This document shows positions 52,250 through 61,024 of a stretch of DNA of 64,000 nucleotides, one piece after another. Location of the stretch: positions 1,860,001-1,924,000 of the forward strand of contig JBLHVN010000001.1 in the NCBI GenBank assembly GCA_047630275.1, read 5' to 3'. The stretch comes from GCA-2720865 sp047630275. GTDB taxonomy: Bacteria; Bdellovibrionota; Bacteriovoracia; Bacteriovoracales; Bacteriovoracaceae. The notes beneath the pieces are model-generated. The model searched no databases. It was not told the origin of the DNA and was given only the letters and a program-made list of their open reading frames with translations. Both the position numbers and the translations under genes were made by a program. Within the stretch, counting starts at the first letter, position 1, and the number at the start of each line of letters is the position of its first letter.

Positions 52250-53590
52250 GTGAAAGCCCTTTATATTTGCTGTGAAAGAAACAGCTGGAATTCAATCATC
52301 TCACTCATGCGAGAAAAGCTTCCCGAAGTTGAACTCTTTTGTGCCAGAAATGGCTCGGACGCCATTGATATTCTTATTCACGAATCCCCTATTCTTTTAG
52401 TTATCATTGATGCTGAGCTTGAAGATGAAGATCAGCTCATAATTGCTGAAGACCTAGTGGAAGCTGCGGGACAAAAACCGATCATTTTTTTAAGCCCAGA
52501 AAATAAAGTTAAAGACCTCCTTACCAGCGACTTCTTTGCCCTTTATTCCACTAATGAGCTTTTAGAGAAGCCTTATTCTAATGATGTCCTCGTCGAAAAG
52601 ATTAAAAAGGGTCTTGAATGGGGTGACTTAGAAATCCTTAGTGAAAGCCATAAAAAAGAAACTGAAGAAGAGTATGTCCCCGTTAAATTAAAGAGTTTCT
52701 ATCTTTATGAAAAAGTTGGCTATGACGTTTACTTTAAGGTCTATACCGATAATTACATGAAGGTGATCACAAAGAATAAGCGCTACCCGGAATCGGCCAT
52801 CGTCAACTTGGCCAAGAAAAATGTGAAAGACCTCTATTTAAAAAGAACGGAAAAGATTAAGTTCTTAACTGAGTCCATTGAAAAGGCCATTACAGTTCTC
52901 TCAACTCCCGATGTTGAGATAGATAAGATCATGACTTCTCAAATTTGCGGAACATTTCTCATTCATGAAATGATCAATGAAATTGGTGTTAATGAATCTT
53001 TAGTTCAACTAGCAGAGCTTATAATAAGCTCGGCTACTCAGGTATCACTTCAGTATAAAGACTTTAAGAGCCTCGCTAGAGATATTCCTATTACCTATGG
53101 TGATTTAGGAGAGCAGGCCATTTATATGCTCTATTTAAGCCATTTTTTAACCAAGGCCTTAGAATGGGAGTCAGACTTAACTCAAAAGAAGCTTGGCCTC
53201 TCCTGTATCCTCCATGACTGTAAACTTAAGTATGATGATCTATCATTAGTCAGACACGAAAATGATGAGAGCTTACAAGAGTTTAATCTTCACTCTTTAA
53301 AGATTTTCAAAGAACACCCAAAGCAAGCAGCTCAAGTTTCAACTGAATTTACAAATTTTCCTGATTGCAGCTTTATTATTCAAGAGCACCACACTCTTCC
53401 TGAAAAGCGCTACACCCATAATATGAATACTATCAGTTGCCTCTTTGTTCTCATAAGAAGATTTACCACAGAACTTGCTAATAATGGTTTTTCCGGGCTT
53501 AGTGTCGATCGGTCAATTGAGCAGCTGCAAGTTTACGATTTTGGTAATTTCAAGAAGTCTTACAATACTTTAATCAAGATTCTAAAGTAG
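52250..53590 (+). CDS. Receiver-like plus degenerate HD-GYP-like protein
   Basis: The protein has 446 residues from a GTG start. Residues 1-120 resemble a CheY-type receiver. The Asp in LLVIIDAEL and the Lys in LLEKPYS are kept, but the paired acidic residues at the start are changed (CCERN). The C-terminal half has the HD-domain outline: a His in LIHEM, HD in LHDCKL, HP in EHPKQAAQV and HH in QEHHTLP. The GYP-type motif is missing and so is the final Asp, so cyclic-di-GMP cleavage is doubtful. It lies 43 bases after tldE and convergent with a paralogue (53592-54935). Confidence 0.75.
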   Translation: MKALYICCERNSWNSIISLMREKLPEVELFCARNGSDAIDILIHESPILLVIIDAELEDEDQLIIAEDLVEAAGQKPIIFLSPENKVKDLLTSDFFALYSTNELLEKPYSNDVLVEKIKKGLEWGDLEILSESHKKETEEEYVPVKLKSFYLYEKVGYDVYFKVYTDNYMKVITKNKRYPESAIVNLAKKNVKDLYLKRTEKIKFLTESIEKAITVLSTPDVEIDKIMTSQICGTFLIHEMINEIGVNESLVQLAELIISSATQVSLQYKDFKSLARDIPITYGDLGEQAIYMLYLSHFLTKALEWESDLTQKKLGLSCILHDCKLKYDDLSLVRHENDESLQEFNLHSLKIFKEHPKQAAQVSTEFTNFPDCSFIIQEHHTLPEKRYTHNMNTISCLFVLIRRFTTELANNGFSGLSVDRSIEQLQVYDFGNFKKSYNTLIKILK

Positions 53591-53591
53591 G

Positions 53592-54935
53592 TTAAAGCTT
53601 TATCGACTCTAAGAGTTTTGACATCTTTTGATAACTCTTATTGGTATACCTTTCAAGTAGATCTTCAACAATCTTTTTACAATGAGGTTCACGTCCATCA
53701 TCTTTGGCCTTTAAGAATTCATCAACAAAGGCTTCACCAATCAAAATAACCTTCGCAAGTGGCGAGACATCATCTCCTGGGTCCATAGCAAAGCCTATCC
53801 CATTAGTCGCCCCATGATGCTGAGTTGTTATGGTATCGGCTCCTATTGGACTCTTTGGAAGAGACTTAAGGGCATTCCCAGCTTCTTTAGCATGATTGAT
53901 AATAATATCTTTTTCAGCATCATTAAGATCTGGAGAAAAGATTAAATCTTCTTCGTATTTAATATCTGCATGATCATTATAAACAGGAACTAAAAACATA
54001 TCGTGAAAGAATAAAACATAGCTAACTTTTTCTATATGCTCCTTACTTCCCCATGCGATCTTCTTTAATAAGAAATGACAAACATAAGTAGTTAAAACTG
54101 AATGCATATAAATAAAGCGCGACTTATTGTTAAGCATACTTTGAAGCAATTCCCCTAAAGTCGAATCAACTTCTAAGACTTCACCAATGGCCTCAACACA
54201 TTGGTTAGAAATCTCTAAGACTTCTTCAGAGATCTCTTCAGTGGAAAATAGGGATTGGGCCATTAACTCAAAGCCAGATTCTACGGCCTCAAGGCGATCC
54301 CCTTGAGAGAGGTTCTTATCCCTCACTTTTTGTGAAATGGCAGTGGTCACTAGGTTTGTTATACTAAGGCGCTCACTCGAAGGAATATAGAGGCTAAAGA
54401 TCTTTAGGTCTTTAAACTTATCAAACTTCTTATCAATGGCCTGACCCTTGCTCCAGACTAGTGAGTATTCCTCCGCCTCACCTGGCTTACTGATCTTATA
54501 ATAGACATGACAGGGAGCCTTGCTAAGTCCAATGAGAACCTTTAGGGCCATCGGATAAAACTCTCCTACCTCTTTATTGGCCATATCTTGAGCCGTTACC
54601 CCAAGAATCTTTGCCACACTTCTTAAAAAGAATTGAATATTTAAATTACCAGGAACTGTAACGACATCTGGGGTGTTGCTTACTTCAGATTTTTCTCCGA
54701 CGATAATAAGTGGGATGTTTTTCTTGGTTGAAACTTCAAGCAATGACTTACCTACGTCATTTTCTCCTATCATAGATAAAGAGATTAGAAGATCATAACT
54801 ACCTGTTAAGATCCTCTCCTCAACCTTATTAGGCTCCGTTTCTACCTCAAGATCAGTATCTACATAGGTTGCTAGGTTCACCGTATAGAGGTCATTTATA
54901 AATTCGTTATCTGATAAAAAGAGGGCCCGCTTCAT
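53592..54935 (-). CDS. Pseudo-receiver plus HD-GYP-like protein
   Basis: The protein has 447 residues and is a paralogue of its convergent neighbour. The N-terminal receiver fold lacks the phospho-Asp (LLISLSMIG) and the conserved Lys, so it is probably not phosphorylated. The C-terminal HD domain is better preserved: a His in YMHS, FFHDMFL, NHAKEAGNAL, QHHGATNGIGF as the GYP region, and an Asp near VDEF. It may bind or cleave cyclic-di-GMP or a related signal. It directly follows the OmpR-type regulator gene on the same strand with no gap, so they share a transcript. Confidence 0.75.
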   Translation of the reverse strand: MKRALFLSDNEFINDLYTVNLATYVDTDLEVETEPNKVEERILTGSYDLLISLSMIGENDVGKSLLEVSTKKNIPLIIVGEKSEVSNTPDVVTVPGNLNIQFFLRSVAKILGVTAQDMANKEVGEFYPMALKVLIGLSKAPCHVYYKISKPGEAEEYSLVWSKGQAIDKKFDKFKDLKIFSLYIPSSERLSITNLVTTAISQKVRDKNLSQGDRLEAVESGFELMAQSLFSTEEISEEVLEISNQCVEAIGEVLEVDSTLGELLQSMLNNKSRFIYMHSVLTTYVCHFLLKKIAWGSKEHIEKVSYVLFFHDMFLVPVYNDHADIKYEEDLIFSPDLNDAEKDIIINHAKEAGNALKSLPKSPIGADTITTQHHGATNGIGFAMDPGDDVSPLAKVILIGEAFVDEFLKAKDDGREPHCKKIVEDLLERYTNKSYQKMSKLLESIKL

Positions 54936-55625
54936 TTAATCTCTTTCTTTTAAAAAGCGGTAACCTTTACCATGAGAAGACTTAATCGTGTACTGGCTAG
55001 GGCCAATCTTTTTACGGATCTTAGAAATATGCTGATCAACTGTCCTATCAACAACGAAGTTACTCTTCCCCCAAATCTCAGTCAGGATAACTTCCCTAGA
55101 CATGACAGTCCCTTCTTGCTTGGCCATTAAGTAAAGAATCTTAAATTCAATGGGAGTCATATCAACAGGAGTTGCAACTCCGCTAATCTCTAAAGAAAGG
55201 GCCTGGGTTGAGAGGTCAAAACGTAAATCCCCTTTAACCATTATATTGGCCTCACCAGAATGGCTGGTTCTAAGCCTGGCCTGTATCCTGGCCTTTAACT
55301 CAAGGGGTTCAAAGGGCTTAGTGATATAATCATCAGCCCCTGATTGAAAGGCGTTAAGTTTATTTTCTAATTCTTTTTGAGAAGTTAACATGACGATAGG
55401 AAGATCAGGCCTCTTTAACTCTTGTTTAACATAGTGGCAAAACTCACTACCTCTTCCATCAGGAAGCATTTCATCAAGGATGATGAAGTCAAACTCTTCT
55501 TTTGAGAACTCACTTCTAGCAGAACTTATATCTGAAGCCCAGGTCAGGTCATAATCAGCCGATAGAGAGGCATGAACCAGGTTAAAGATATCTTGATCAT
55601 CATCAACTACTAAGATTTTTTTCAT
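54936..55625 (-). CDS. OmpR/PhoB-family response regulator
   Basis: The protein has 229 residues. The receiver has all key residues: the acidic pair in VVDDDQD, the phospho-Asp in FIILDEMLPDG, and the Lys in ITKPF. The C-terminal winged helix contains MTPIEFKILYLM, REVILTEIWG and VDQHISKIRKKIG, ending SSHGKGYRF. It binds DNA when phosphorylated. It is divergent from an Hpt gene and followed without a gap by an HD-GYP-like gene. No histidine kinase is adjacent, so its partner lies elsewhere. Confidence 0.93.
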   Translation of the reverse strand: MKKILVVDDDQDIFNLVHASLSADYDLTWASDISSARSEFSKEEFDFIILDEMLPDGRGSEFCHYVKQELKRPDLPIVMLTSQKELENKLNAFQSGADDYITKPFEPLELKARIQARLRTSHSGEANIMVKGDLRFDLSTQALSLEISGVATPVDMTPIEFKILYLMAKQEGTVMSREVILTEIWGKSNFVVDRTVDQHISKIRKKIGPSQYTIKSSHGKGYRFLKERD

Positions 55626-55750
55626 TACTTGATCATTCCAGTTTGTTTACATTTAGTAAGTTAGTTAAATTTTAAGGTTATTTTGAAAAGTTTCCTACAA
55701 TAAAATTCAATTGATTGATAAAATCATAGAATAAAAGGTGAGATAATAAT

Positions 55751-56053
55751 ATGGCTGATAAAATCATAGTGCAAATCGACAAAGACATTGAGGAGATAGT
55801 CCCAATGTTTCTAGACAATAGACAGAAGGACCTGAAGGATATTGAAGCCTTCTTGCTTGAAGGTAACTTTCAAGGCATAGAAGTAATCTCACATAAACTA
55901 GCTGGAAATGCTGGCTCCTACGGCTTTACGGACCTCGGCTTAATTGGAGCTAAAATGGAAGCCTGCTGCCAAAGTGAAAATCTCGAAGAAGTGAAGGAGC
56001 AATTTGAGCTCTACAAGAACTATCTCTCAAACCTAGAGGTCGTCTACAAGTGA
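55751..56053 (+). CDS. Histidine phosphotransfer (Hpt) protein
   Basis: The protein has 100 residues. It is a single four-helix Hpt domain, with His48 in SHKLAGNAGSYGF as the phosphorylated residue. Such proteins carry phosphate between receivers in multi-step relays. Its stop overlaps the GTG of the next receiver gene by four bases, so the two are co-translated, which strongly suggests that the receivers exchange phosphate with it. The gene is divergent from the OmpR-type regulator. Confidence 0.88.
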   Translation: MADKIIVQIDKDIEEIVPMFLDNRQKDLKDIEAFLLEGNFQGIEVISHKLAGNAGSYGFTDLGLIGAKMEACCQSENLEEVKEQFELYKNYLSNLEVVYK

Positions 56054-56775
56054 GTCTTAAAGGTAAAGAAATTTTAATTATTGATGATGATACTCAGTAT
56101 CAATTCTTTATGAACAATATCTTGGTCAATATTGGACTCACTGTAGTTCAGGCCCTAAGCTATGACGAAGCTCTTGAGAAACTTACTGAATCTATTCCAC
56201 ACTTAGTTATTACCGACATAAAACTTAATGATGAGAAAAGTGGAATCGATATTCAACGTTACTTAAAAGATCATCCCAAGTTTAAGAAGATCCCTGTCTT
56301 TGTTATCAGTGCCGACGCTAATAGACAGACTATCTTTCAATCCCTCGCACTTGGCGCTTCTGAATATATGCTTAAGCCCATTGTTTCAAAGATGCTGATT
56401 CAAAAGATAAGACGGATCTTCATGGACTATAAAAGCCCTGAGGTTCACTTAGTGGATGAAGAAGGTAATTACAAAGATGAGTTTCAAGTAGCTTTTGAGA
56501 ATGACTTTGACGTTGAGATAGAAACAGATATCAACTTAAGATCCATCAATGAACTCTCCTGCATCCTTCAAGGGCCTCTAAAATTCCCCAAGGGAACTGT
56601 TATCGAATTTGAAAATGATTTAATCAACAAGATGGGCGGAGAAGGCCTAGGTTATAGATCCATTGAAAATAGCAGAACAATAGGTGCGGGCTCTTTTAGC
56701 ACTCGCTTTAGCCTAATTGGAATAGATGAAAGAACAGCTCAAAAGATCAGGGCCATGAGGGTAACAAAAACCTAA
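56050..56775 (+). CDS. Receiver protein with shared C-terminal domain, copy 1
   Basis: The protein has 241 residues from a GTG start overlapping the Hpt stop. The receiver (1-125) has the acidic pair in IIDDDTQ, the phospho-Asp in VITDIKLN, and the Lys in MLKPIVS. After a linker, residues about 150-240 form a beta-rich domain with a SINE-x8-GP-x4-KGT pattern and N-x2-I-x-K further on, shared with the next gene product. This may be a PilZ-like barrel or another output domain. The stop overlaps the next ATG by one base. Confidence 0.82.
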   Translation: MSLKGKEILIIDDDTQYQFFMNNILVNIGLTVVQALSYDEALEKLTESIPHLVITDIKLNDEKSGIDIQRYLKDHPKFKKIPVFVISADANRQTIFQSLALGASEYMLKPIVSKMLIQKIRRIFMDYKSPEVHLVDEEGNYKDEFQVAFENDFDVEIETDINLRSINELSCILQGPLKFPKGTVIEFENDLINKMGGEGLGYRSIENSRTIGAGSFSTRFSLIGIDERTAQKIRAMRVTKT

Positions 56776-57479
56776 TGCAAAAGAACTTAATACTTACCAT
56801 TGATGACGATGAAGATTTTAACAGGTTGATTACTGTTATCTTAAAAAAGCATGGCTTTGATGTCATCACCACAACTAATGCCAAGGACTTCTTACGAAAC
56901 CTACATCATAAGAACCCTGCTCTTTGTTTGATAGACTTAAATCTTGAAGAGGCTTTCGGGGCTGGTTTCCAATTGATTGAGGCCATTAGAAAAACCAAAG
57001 GCTCTAAGACTCCACTTTTTGTCCTAAGCTTTCGACATGACAAAAAAGACATAGCAAGGGCCATTCAACTTGGCGCTAATGATTATATTCACAAACCCCT
57101 TGATGACTTAGTCCTCCTCGATAAAATAAACCAATACCTAAATGTTAAAGACCCCTTTAAACCTCTTCCTTATTTTGAAGTAACTGAATCAAAGAGGCGC
57201 TCTACCATGAAGATTACTCATAAGATTGTTTCGATCAATGAGTTTGGAGTTACTATCGAAGGACCTTCCCTTATAGCGAGAGGAACCCTCCTAAAGATAA
57301 AGTCTAATGTGATATCAAAGATACTTAAAAGCCCAGATCAGGTCTTAAGGCTTTTTGTAACAGATACATGGATGGAAACAGAAAGGAATATGTATAGGGC
57401 CTTCTTAGAATTCAACCCTGATAATCATGACCTACTTGGGACCGTCAGGAGCTGGCTCGTGGCCAACTCCGACAATTGA
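56775..57479 (+). CDS. Receiver protein with shared C-terminal domain, copy 2
   Basis: The protein has 234 residues, with the receiver at 1-125: acidic pair in TIDDDED, phospho-Asp in LCLIDLNLE, Lys in YIHKPLDD. Residues about 140-234 match the C-terminal domain of the preceding protein (SINE, GP, RGT, then N-x2-I-x-K), ending in a Trp-containing helix. It is the third gene of the Hpt operon. The common domain is PilZ-like at most; cyclic-di-GMP-binding RxxxR and DxSxxG motifs are not clear. The stop is five bases from the convergent next gene. Confidence 0.82.
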   Translation: MQKNLILTIDDDEDFNRLITVILKKHGFDVITTTNAKDFLRNLHHKNPALCLIDLNLEEAFGAGFQLIEAIRKTKGSKTPLFVLSFRHDKKDIARAIQLGANDYIHKPLDDLVLLDKINQYLNVKDPFKPLPYFEVTESKRRSTMKITHKIVSINEFGVTIEGPSLIARGTLLKIKSNVISKILKSPDQVLRLFVTDTWMETERNMYRAFLEFNPDNHDLLGTVRSWLVANSDN

Positions 57480-57484
57480 ATCAA

Positions 57485-58066
57485 TTACTTTCTCACTAAG
57501 ATACTGTGGCGAGCGCTTCTAAGACCAAATCTAAAAGTGATTGAATCATAAACTGAAGTTTGATTTCTCAAGTAAGGCGCATTGTATTGACCCCAAGAGT
57601 TTACTCTTCCATAGAGCGCTGACCAGTATCCTTTTTGGCTAAGATCTACTCTTCTCCCATTATAAAGACCTTCGGCCCGCATAGAAACAAAGCCTCCACT
57701 TCTAGCAATACTCATGCCCCAAAGATAGATTGAATCTGGGCTTGCATCAATCATGATAGACTTCCCAGCAGCTTGAATCCCTCGGTCACTTGCATAGGTT
57801 ACATCAATCCTAGCTGAAAAGCGGTCCTGACTCCCAAAAGGAGGAAGAGAGAAATAAAACTCTCCATTTTGTCTTTCTCTCCCCGTGCTCGATCTAAACT
57901 GAGCTTCAGAAGTGACATCTACCTTTGATCCATCATCTTTATGAAGGATGGCTCGGAATTGCTCATACCTCTCTGCCTTAATAAGGTAGTTATGCTCAAT
58001 CCTAAGCTCTTCACTTAGGGCGGTTAAACTTAATAGGGCCAAAGCTAGGCCAAACAAAATCTTCAT
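57485..58066 (-). CDS. Exported protein of unknown function
   Basis: The protein has 193 residues. A signal peptide ends TALS near 18. The mature protein is predicted all-beta (strands with alternating aromatic residues, e.g. GEFYFSLPPFG and SVYDSITFRFGLR), about the size of a small beta-sandwich. No family is recognised. The upstream 200 bases are shared with a divergent outer-membrane protein gene. Confidence 0.65.
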   Translation of the reverse strand: MKILFGLALALLSLTALSEELRIEHNYLIKAERYEQFRAILHKDDGSKVDVTSEAQFRSSTGRERQNGEFYFSLPPFGSQDRFSARIDVTYASDRGIQAAGKSIMIDASPDSIYLWGMSIARSGGFVSMRAEGLYNGRRVDLSQKGYWSALYGRVNSWGQYNAPYLRNQTSVYDSITFRFGLRSARHSILVRK

Positions 58067-58234
58067 AATCTCTCCGATTTAATAAGTACTTAAGTATCAT
58101 TTCAAGTTCTATAGAGCATCGTCAAGGGCATAAAACCCCTTTATATTCATGTACTTAAGGATTGATCGTCACCATTTCGACGCACTGTGCAATCATTACA
58201 GTTCAATAGAGATGAAAGACGCGTTGAGCTAATA

Positions 58235-58248
58235 TTAGGTAATTACTT
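58235..58248. repeat. 14-base motif TTAGGTAATTACTT, copy 2
   Basis: Identical to 52214-52227, and also about 40 bases upstream of a start codon. It lies between TTGAGC (58224-58229), a weak -35, and the start of the outer-membrane protein gene. Confidence 0.35.
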
Positions 58249-58274
58249 TTATTGTGTGGACAAGGAGCCTTTGC

Positions 58275-59429
58275 GTGAAAAAATCACTTATCGCTATTTC
58301 AATTCTAACCCTTTTAGGTCAAACAGCGTTTGCCCAGGATGCTGGTAAGGATAAAAAGAAAGAAACTGAAAAAACCGAAGTTGTCCAAGAGCAAAATGAA
58401 GTAGATGACTATGCTGATATTGATGACTTCTCCGATCTTGATGCTGAATTAGATGAAGGTCTAGAAGGTGATTTTCAAATCTCTGTCGATGGTGAAATCA
58501 ATGCCAATGCTATTAATGGCGGCGTCTCTGATGGGGCAAATTTTGACGAATCTTATGTTTCTTTAAGTGTTGTTTATAAAAACAAGATTAGAGCGGTTAT
58601 TACTGCCAAACTTGAAGAGATCTTTAAGGAAAATAAAATTGACCTCAATGATGACTTCTCTCTTGGGGAATTCATTAAAGAAGCATATATCGAAATTAGA
58701 GAAATCAAAGGTGCTCCTGTAGCCGTGATTGTTGGGAAGCAACCCATCGCCTTTGGTCAAAACGTTCAGGCCATGCCTATCTTTAAGAATAACCCACTAT
58801 CAAACCTTCAAGAAATCGATGAAGTCTTTGGTCTTACTGTTGAGTTAACAGAAGGACTCTTTGGACTCTTTGATCAAGCCGAAGTTTCTGTCTTTGAATC
58901 TAAAGAAGAAGACTTTGAAATTGGAAAGATCGATGGTGTTTCAATTCGTTTATCAAAAGCTTTAACAGACAACTGGCTTCTAAGCTTAAGTCATGTAGAG
59001 CAAGGAAATGGCCACTTAACAACAGGCAAAGAAAGAAGAACTTCAGTAGGCCTTATCGGCGAAACATCTGATGGTGCACTAGTTGGTTGGGTAGAAGGAA
59101 TGTACTTTTCAAATAACCCTGAATATCCAAATTCATCTTTTGGAATCACTGCTGGTGGCATGATGAGAGTTCATGAAACTACAGATATCATCGTTGAATA
59201 CACGTGGATTGAAAAAGAAGTAAGCCAAATAGGTCTTGGAGCTAGAGTTGCTCTAACTCAGAACCTATCTCTTGGAGCAGAGGTTCGCTATAGCGACTAT
59301 GTATCAAGGCAAGATGGATTCTCTGTAGGACTTAACCTTACTTATACTTTCGGAACAAGCGGAAGAGTTCAAAACCAAACTTCAATCTTTGGTGGAACGG
59401 GTGAAGAAGAGCCAGACAACCTAGACTAA
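58275..59429 (+). CDS. Predicted outer-membrane beta-barrel (porin-like) protein
   Basis: The protein has 384 residues from a GTG with AAGGAG eight bases upstream; an earlier in-frame start would put the signal peptide too far in. The signal peptide ends TAFA. The next ~60 residues are very acidic (DDYADIDDFSDLDAELDE). Then come about 16 alternating strands, with a QPIAFGQN turn near 160-170 like phosphate-selective or alginate-type porins. It ends with a Gly/Glu-rich tail rather than an aromatic residue. A hairpin terminator follows. Its substrate is unknown. Confidence 0.72.
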   Translation: MKKSLIAISILTLLGQTAFAQDAGKDKKKETEKTEVVQEQNEVDDYADIDDFSDLDAELDEGLEGDFQISVDGEINANAINGGVSDGANFDESYVSLSVVYKNKIRAVITAKLEEIFKENKIDLNDDFSLGEFIKEAYIEIREIKGAPVAVIVGKQPIAFGQNVQAMPIFKNNPLSNLQEIDEVFGLTVELTEGLFGLFDQAEVSVFESKEEDFEIGKIDGVSIRLSKALTDNWLLSLSHVEQGNGHLTTGKERRTSVGLIGETSDGALVGWVEGMYFSNNPEYPNSSFGITAGGMMRVHETTDIIVEYTWIEKEVSQIGLGARVALTQNLSLGAEVRYSDYVSRQDGFSVGLNLTYTFGTSGRVQNQTSIFGGTGEEEPDNLD

Positions 59430-59441
59430 TCAATATTAAAC

Positions 59442-59468
59442 AAGGCCCGGAAGCGACAATCGGGCCTT
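59442..59468 (+). terminator. Probable terminator hairpin
   Basis: AAGGCCCG (59442-59449) and CGGGCCTT (59461-59468) form a perfect 8-bp stem with an 11-base loop, followed by only a short T-poor sequence. It lies 13 bases after the outer-membrane protein stop and 27 bases before the next start. Confidence 0.6.
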
Positions 59469-59494
59469 TAAAAACTAATCGAAGAAAACGACTT

Positions 59495-61024
59495 ATGAAA
59501 AACTTAATCTCAACAATTATCATCTTTGTTCTTTTAGGCTCTATAGCCTCTGCTAACGAAATCCAAAGGTTTTGGATGGCTGGTAAAGTGATGAACAAAA
59601 TCTACACAAACTATGATGTCTATCAGTATATGGAACGGGCCGTTTTAGACGACGCCCAGAGATCTAAACTCTTTGAAGAAGCTGGTAAAGACTATAACGC
59701 TTATAAGAATCTTGTGCATAAAAACACTAAAAAATTTTTCGAAGCTTCTCTAAAGGCACTCATGTTTAACAAAGTCTTAGAACATCATGCTACTTCTGGA
59801 AAAGACATCCGTGAGTGGAAAGCATTTCGTATTTCAAGTACAGATTACTATAAACAAATTGAGGCACTAGAAAACGAAGTCTTAAAGCCTTTATTAGATA
59901 AAAGGCTTGGGATTGTTAAATCAAGAGATCAATTTGGAGAATACCTTGTCAAAAGTAATTTTCCTCATAAGACTGGTGAATCAAATACCGATGTCTACTT
60001 TCGTTGGTACAACGATCAAAAATTTAGACTCAAGCACCAACTAAGAACTTCTGAAGCAAAAAGATACGAAGCTATCGCTTCTATGGGTCATCTTACAGAG
60101 ATCTATATCCGCCCCTTTGAGCCAAATGACTTTTATAAGTCTAGTAAGAAATTAATTGAATCAAATTTAGATGGTAAGATGATGACTCAATCTGAAGTCT
60201 CTAGATACCTCGGTAAAAACCCTGAATTAAAACTTATTATTAAGGACATTAACTATTTAAGCATCAACACTGCCCCTCTTTCAAGAATCCTTGAAGAGAG
60301 TGAGGCTAAGTTTGAGGCCGCTTCAAAAAAGGCTATCAATGAACTTAAACCAAGCCTTAGTGAAGAAAAGATTAAGAAGATTCTTGGCTATGAGGCCCTC
60401 GCTAATAAAATGGCAATAAAATACAATAATGTAGAGCAACTGCAAGCAAAAAGTAAAACGGCTATGGCCTCCTTTATGAGTACGGGAAAGTATAAAGATG
60501 CCATGAAAGCAAGACTCTATGACCTAGCAGCAGCCAAGGTTGAATTAAATGCCAATAGAGATAACCTAGATCAAATTTCAACAGTATTAAGAAACTCATT
60601 TGCGAATATTATAAAGACTCTAGGAACTAAAGAGGCCTTTACAAGAGACGAAGTTAAGAAGCTTCTCTTTGAAGATGCCGTTTCATTTCATTTAAAAGAA
60701 GAATTTGAAAACCAACTCGGAGCTGAATATAAAGGCTACACAAAAAGAGTCCTGGCCTTAAGCGCATGGGTCTTAGAGTTTGATGCCAAGAAGATCGCTT
60801 TTAAAGCTGAAACAGAGGTATCAGTAAGTTTAAAAAGCTTCACTGACTTTGATACTTATAAGAAGATTCAAGAGTATCTCAAGATGAAGGAATTTCAAAA
60901 GTTAAATAAGAAATTCAGAGAAAGAACTCTTAGACGCGGAGTCGAAGGTCTTTTTTCAATCAACCTTGATGGAGACTCTGAGATGTACGGAAGTATGGCC
61001 TACGAATGGCTCATGACCAACTAA
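59495..61024 (+). CDS. Exported, largely helical protein of unknown function
   Basis: The protein has 509 residues. A signal peptide ends IASAN near 20. The mature part is almost wholly helical and Lys-rich, with no cysteines, and has the length and look of a SurA/PpiC-type chaperone (KVMNKIYTNYDVYQYM near the N-terminus resembles the SurA N-terminal domain). However, I cannot find a clear parvulin domain. A periplasmic folding helper is one possibility, not proven. It overlaps cpaF by four bases on the other strand. Confidence 0.6.
   Translation: MKNLISTIIIFVLLGSIASANEIQRFWMAGKVMNKIYTNYDVYQYMERAVLDDAQRSKLFEEAGKDYNAYKNLVHKNTKKFFEASLKALMFNKVLEHHATSGKDIREWKAFRISSTDYYKQIEALENEVLKPLLDKRLGIVKSRDQFGEYLVKSNFPHKTGESNTDVYFRWYNDQKFRLKHQLRTSEAKRYEAIASMGHLTEIYIRPFEPNDFYKSSKKLIESNLDGKMMTQSEVSRYLGKNPELKLIIKDINYLSINTAPLSRILEESEAKFEAASKKAINELKPSLSEEKIKKILGYEALANKMAIKYNNVEQLQAKSKTAMASFMSTGKYKDAMKARLYDLAAAKVELNANRDNLDQISTVLRNSFANIIKTLGTKEAFTRDEVKKLLFEDAVSFHLKEEFENQLGAEYKGYTKRVLALSAWVLEFDAKKIAFKAETEVSVSLKSFTDFDTYKKIQEYLKMKEFQKLNKKFRERTLRRGVEGLFSINLDGDSEMYGSMAYEWLMTN

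Noticed and set aside
56050..57479. Calling the shared C-terminal domains PilZ
   Set aside because: The beta-rich pattern is suggestive, but the RxxxR and DxSxxG motifs are not clear, so only PilZ-like at most is stated.
58086..58159. GTACTTAAG occurring twice in the divergent region before the outer-membrane protein
   Set aside because: A nine-base AT-rich repeat is expected by chance at this scale and has no other support.
49257..58190. Similar ACGCACTG sequences before tldD (near 49255) and before 58275 (near 58180)
   Set aside because: Only eight bases match exactly and the rest diverges; not enough to call a shared element.
59495..61024. Calling this protein SurA/PpiD
   Set aside because: The N-terminus resembles SurA, but no parvulin domain could be recognised.
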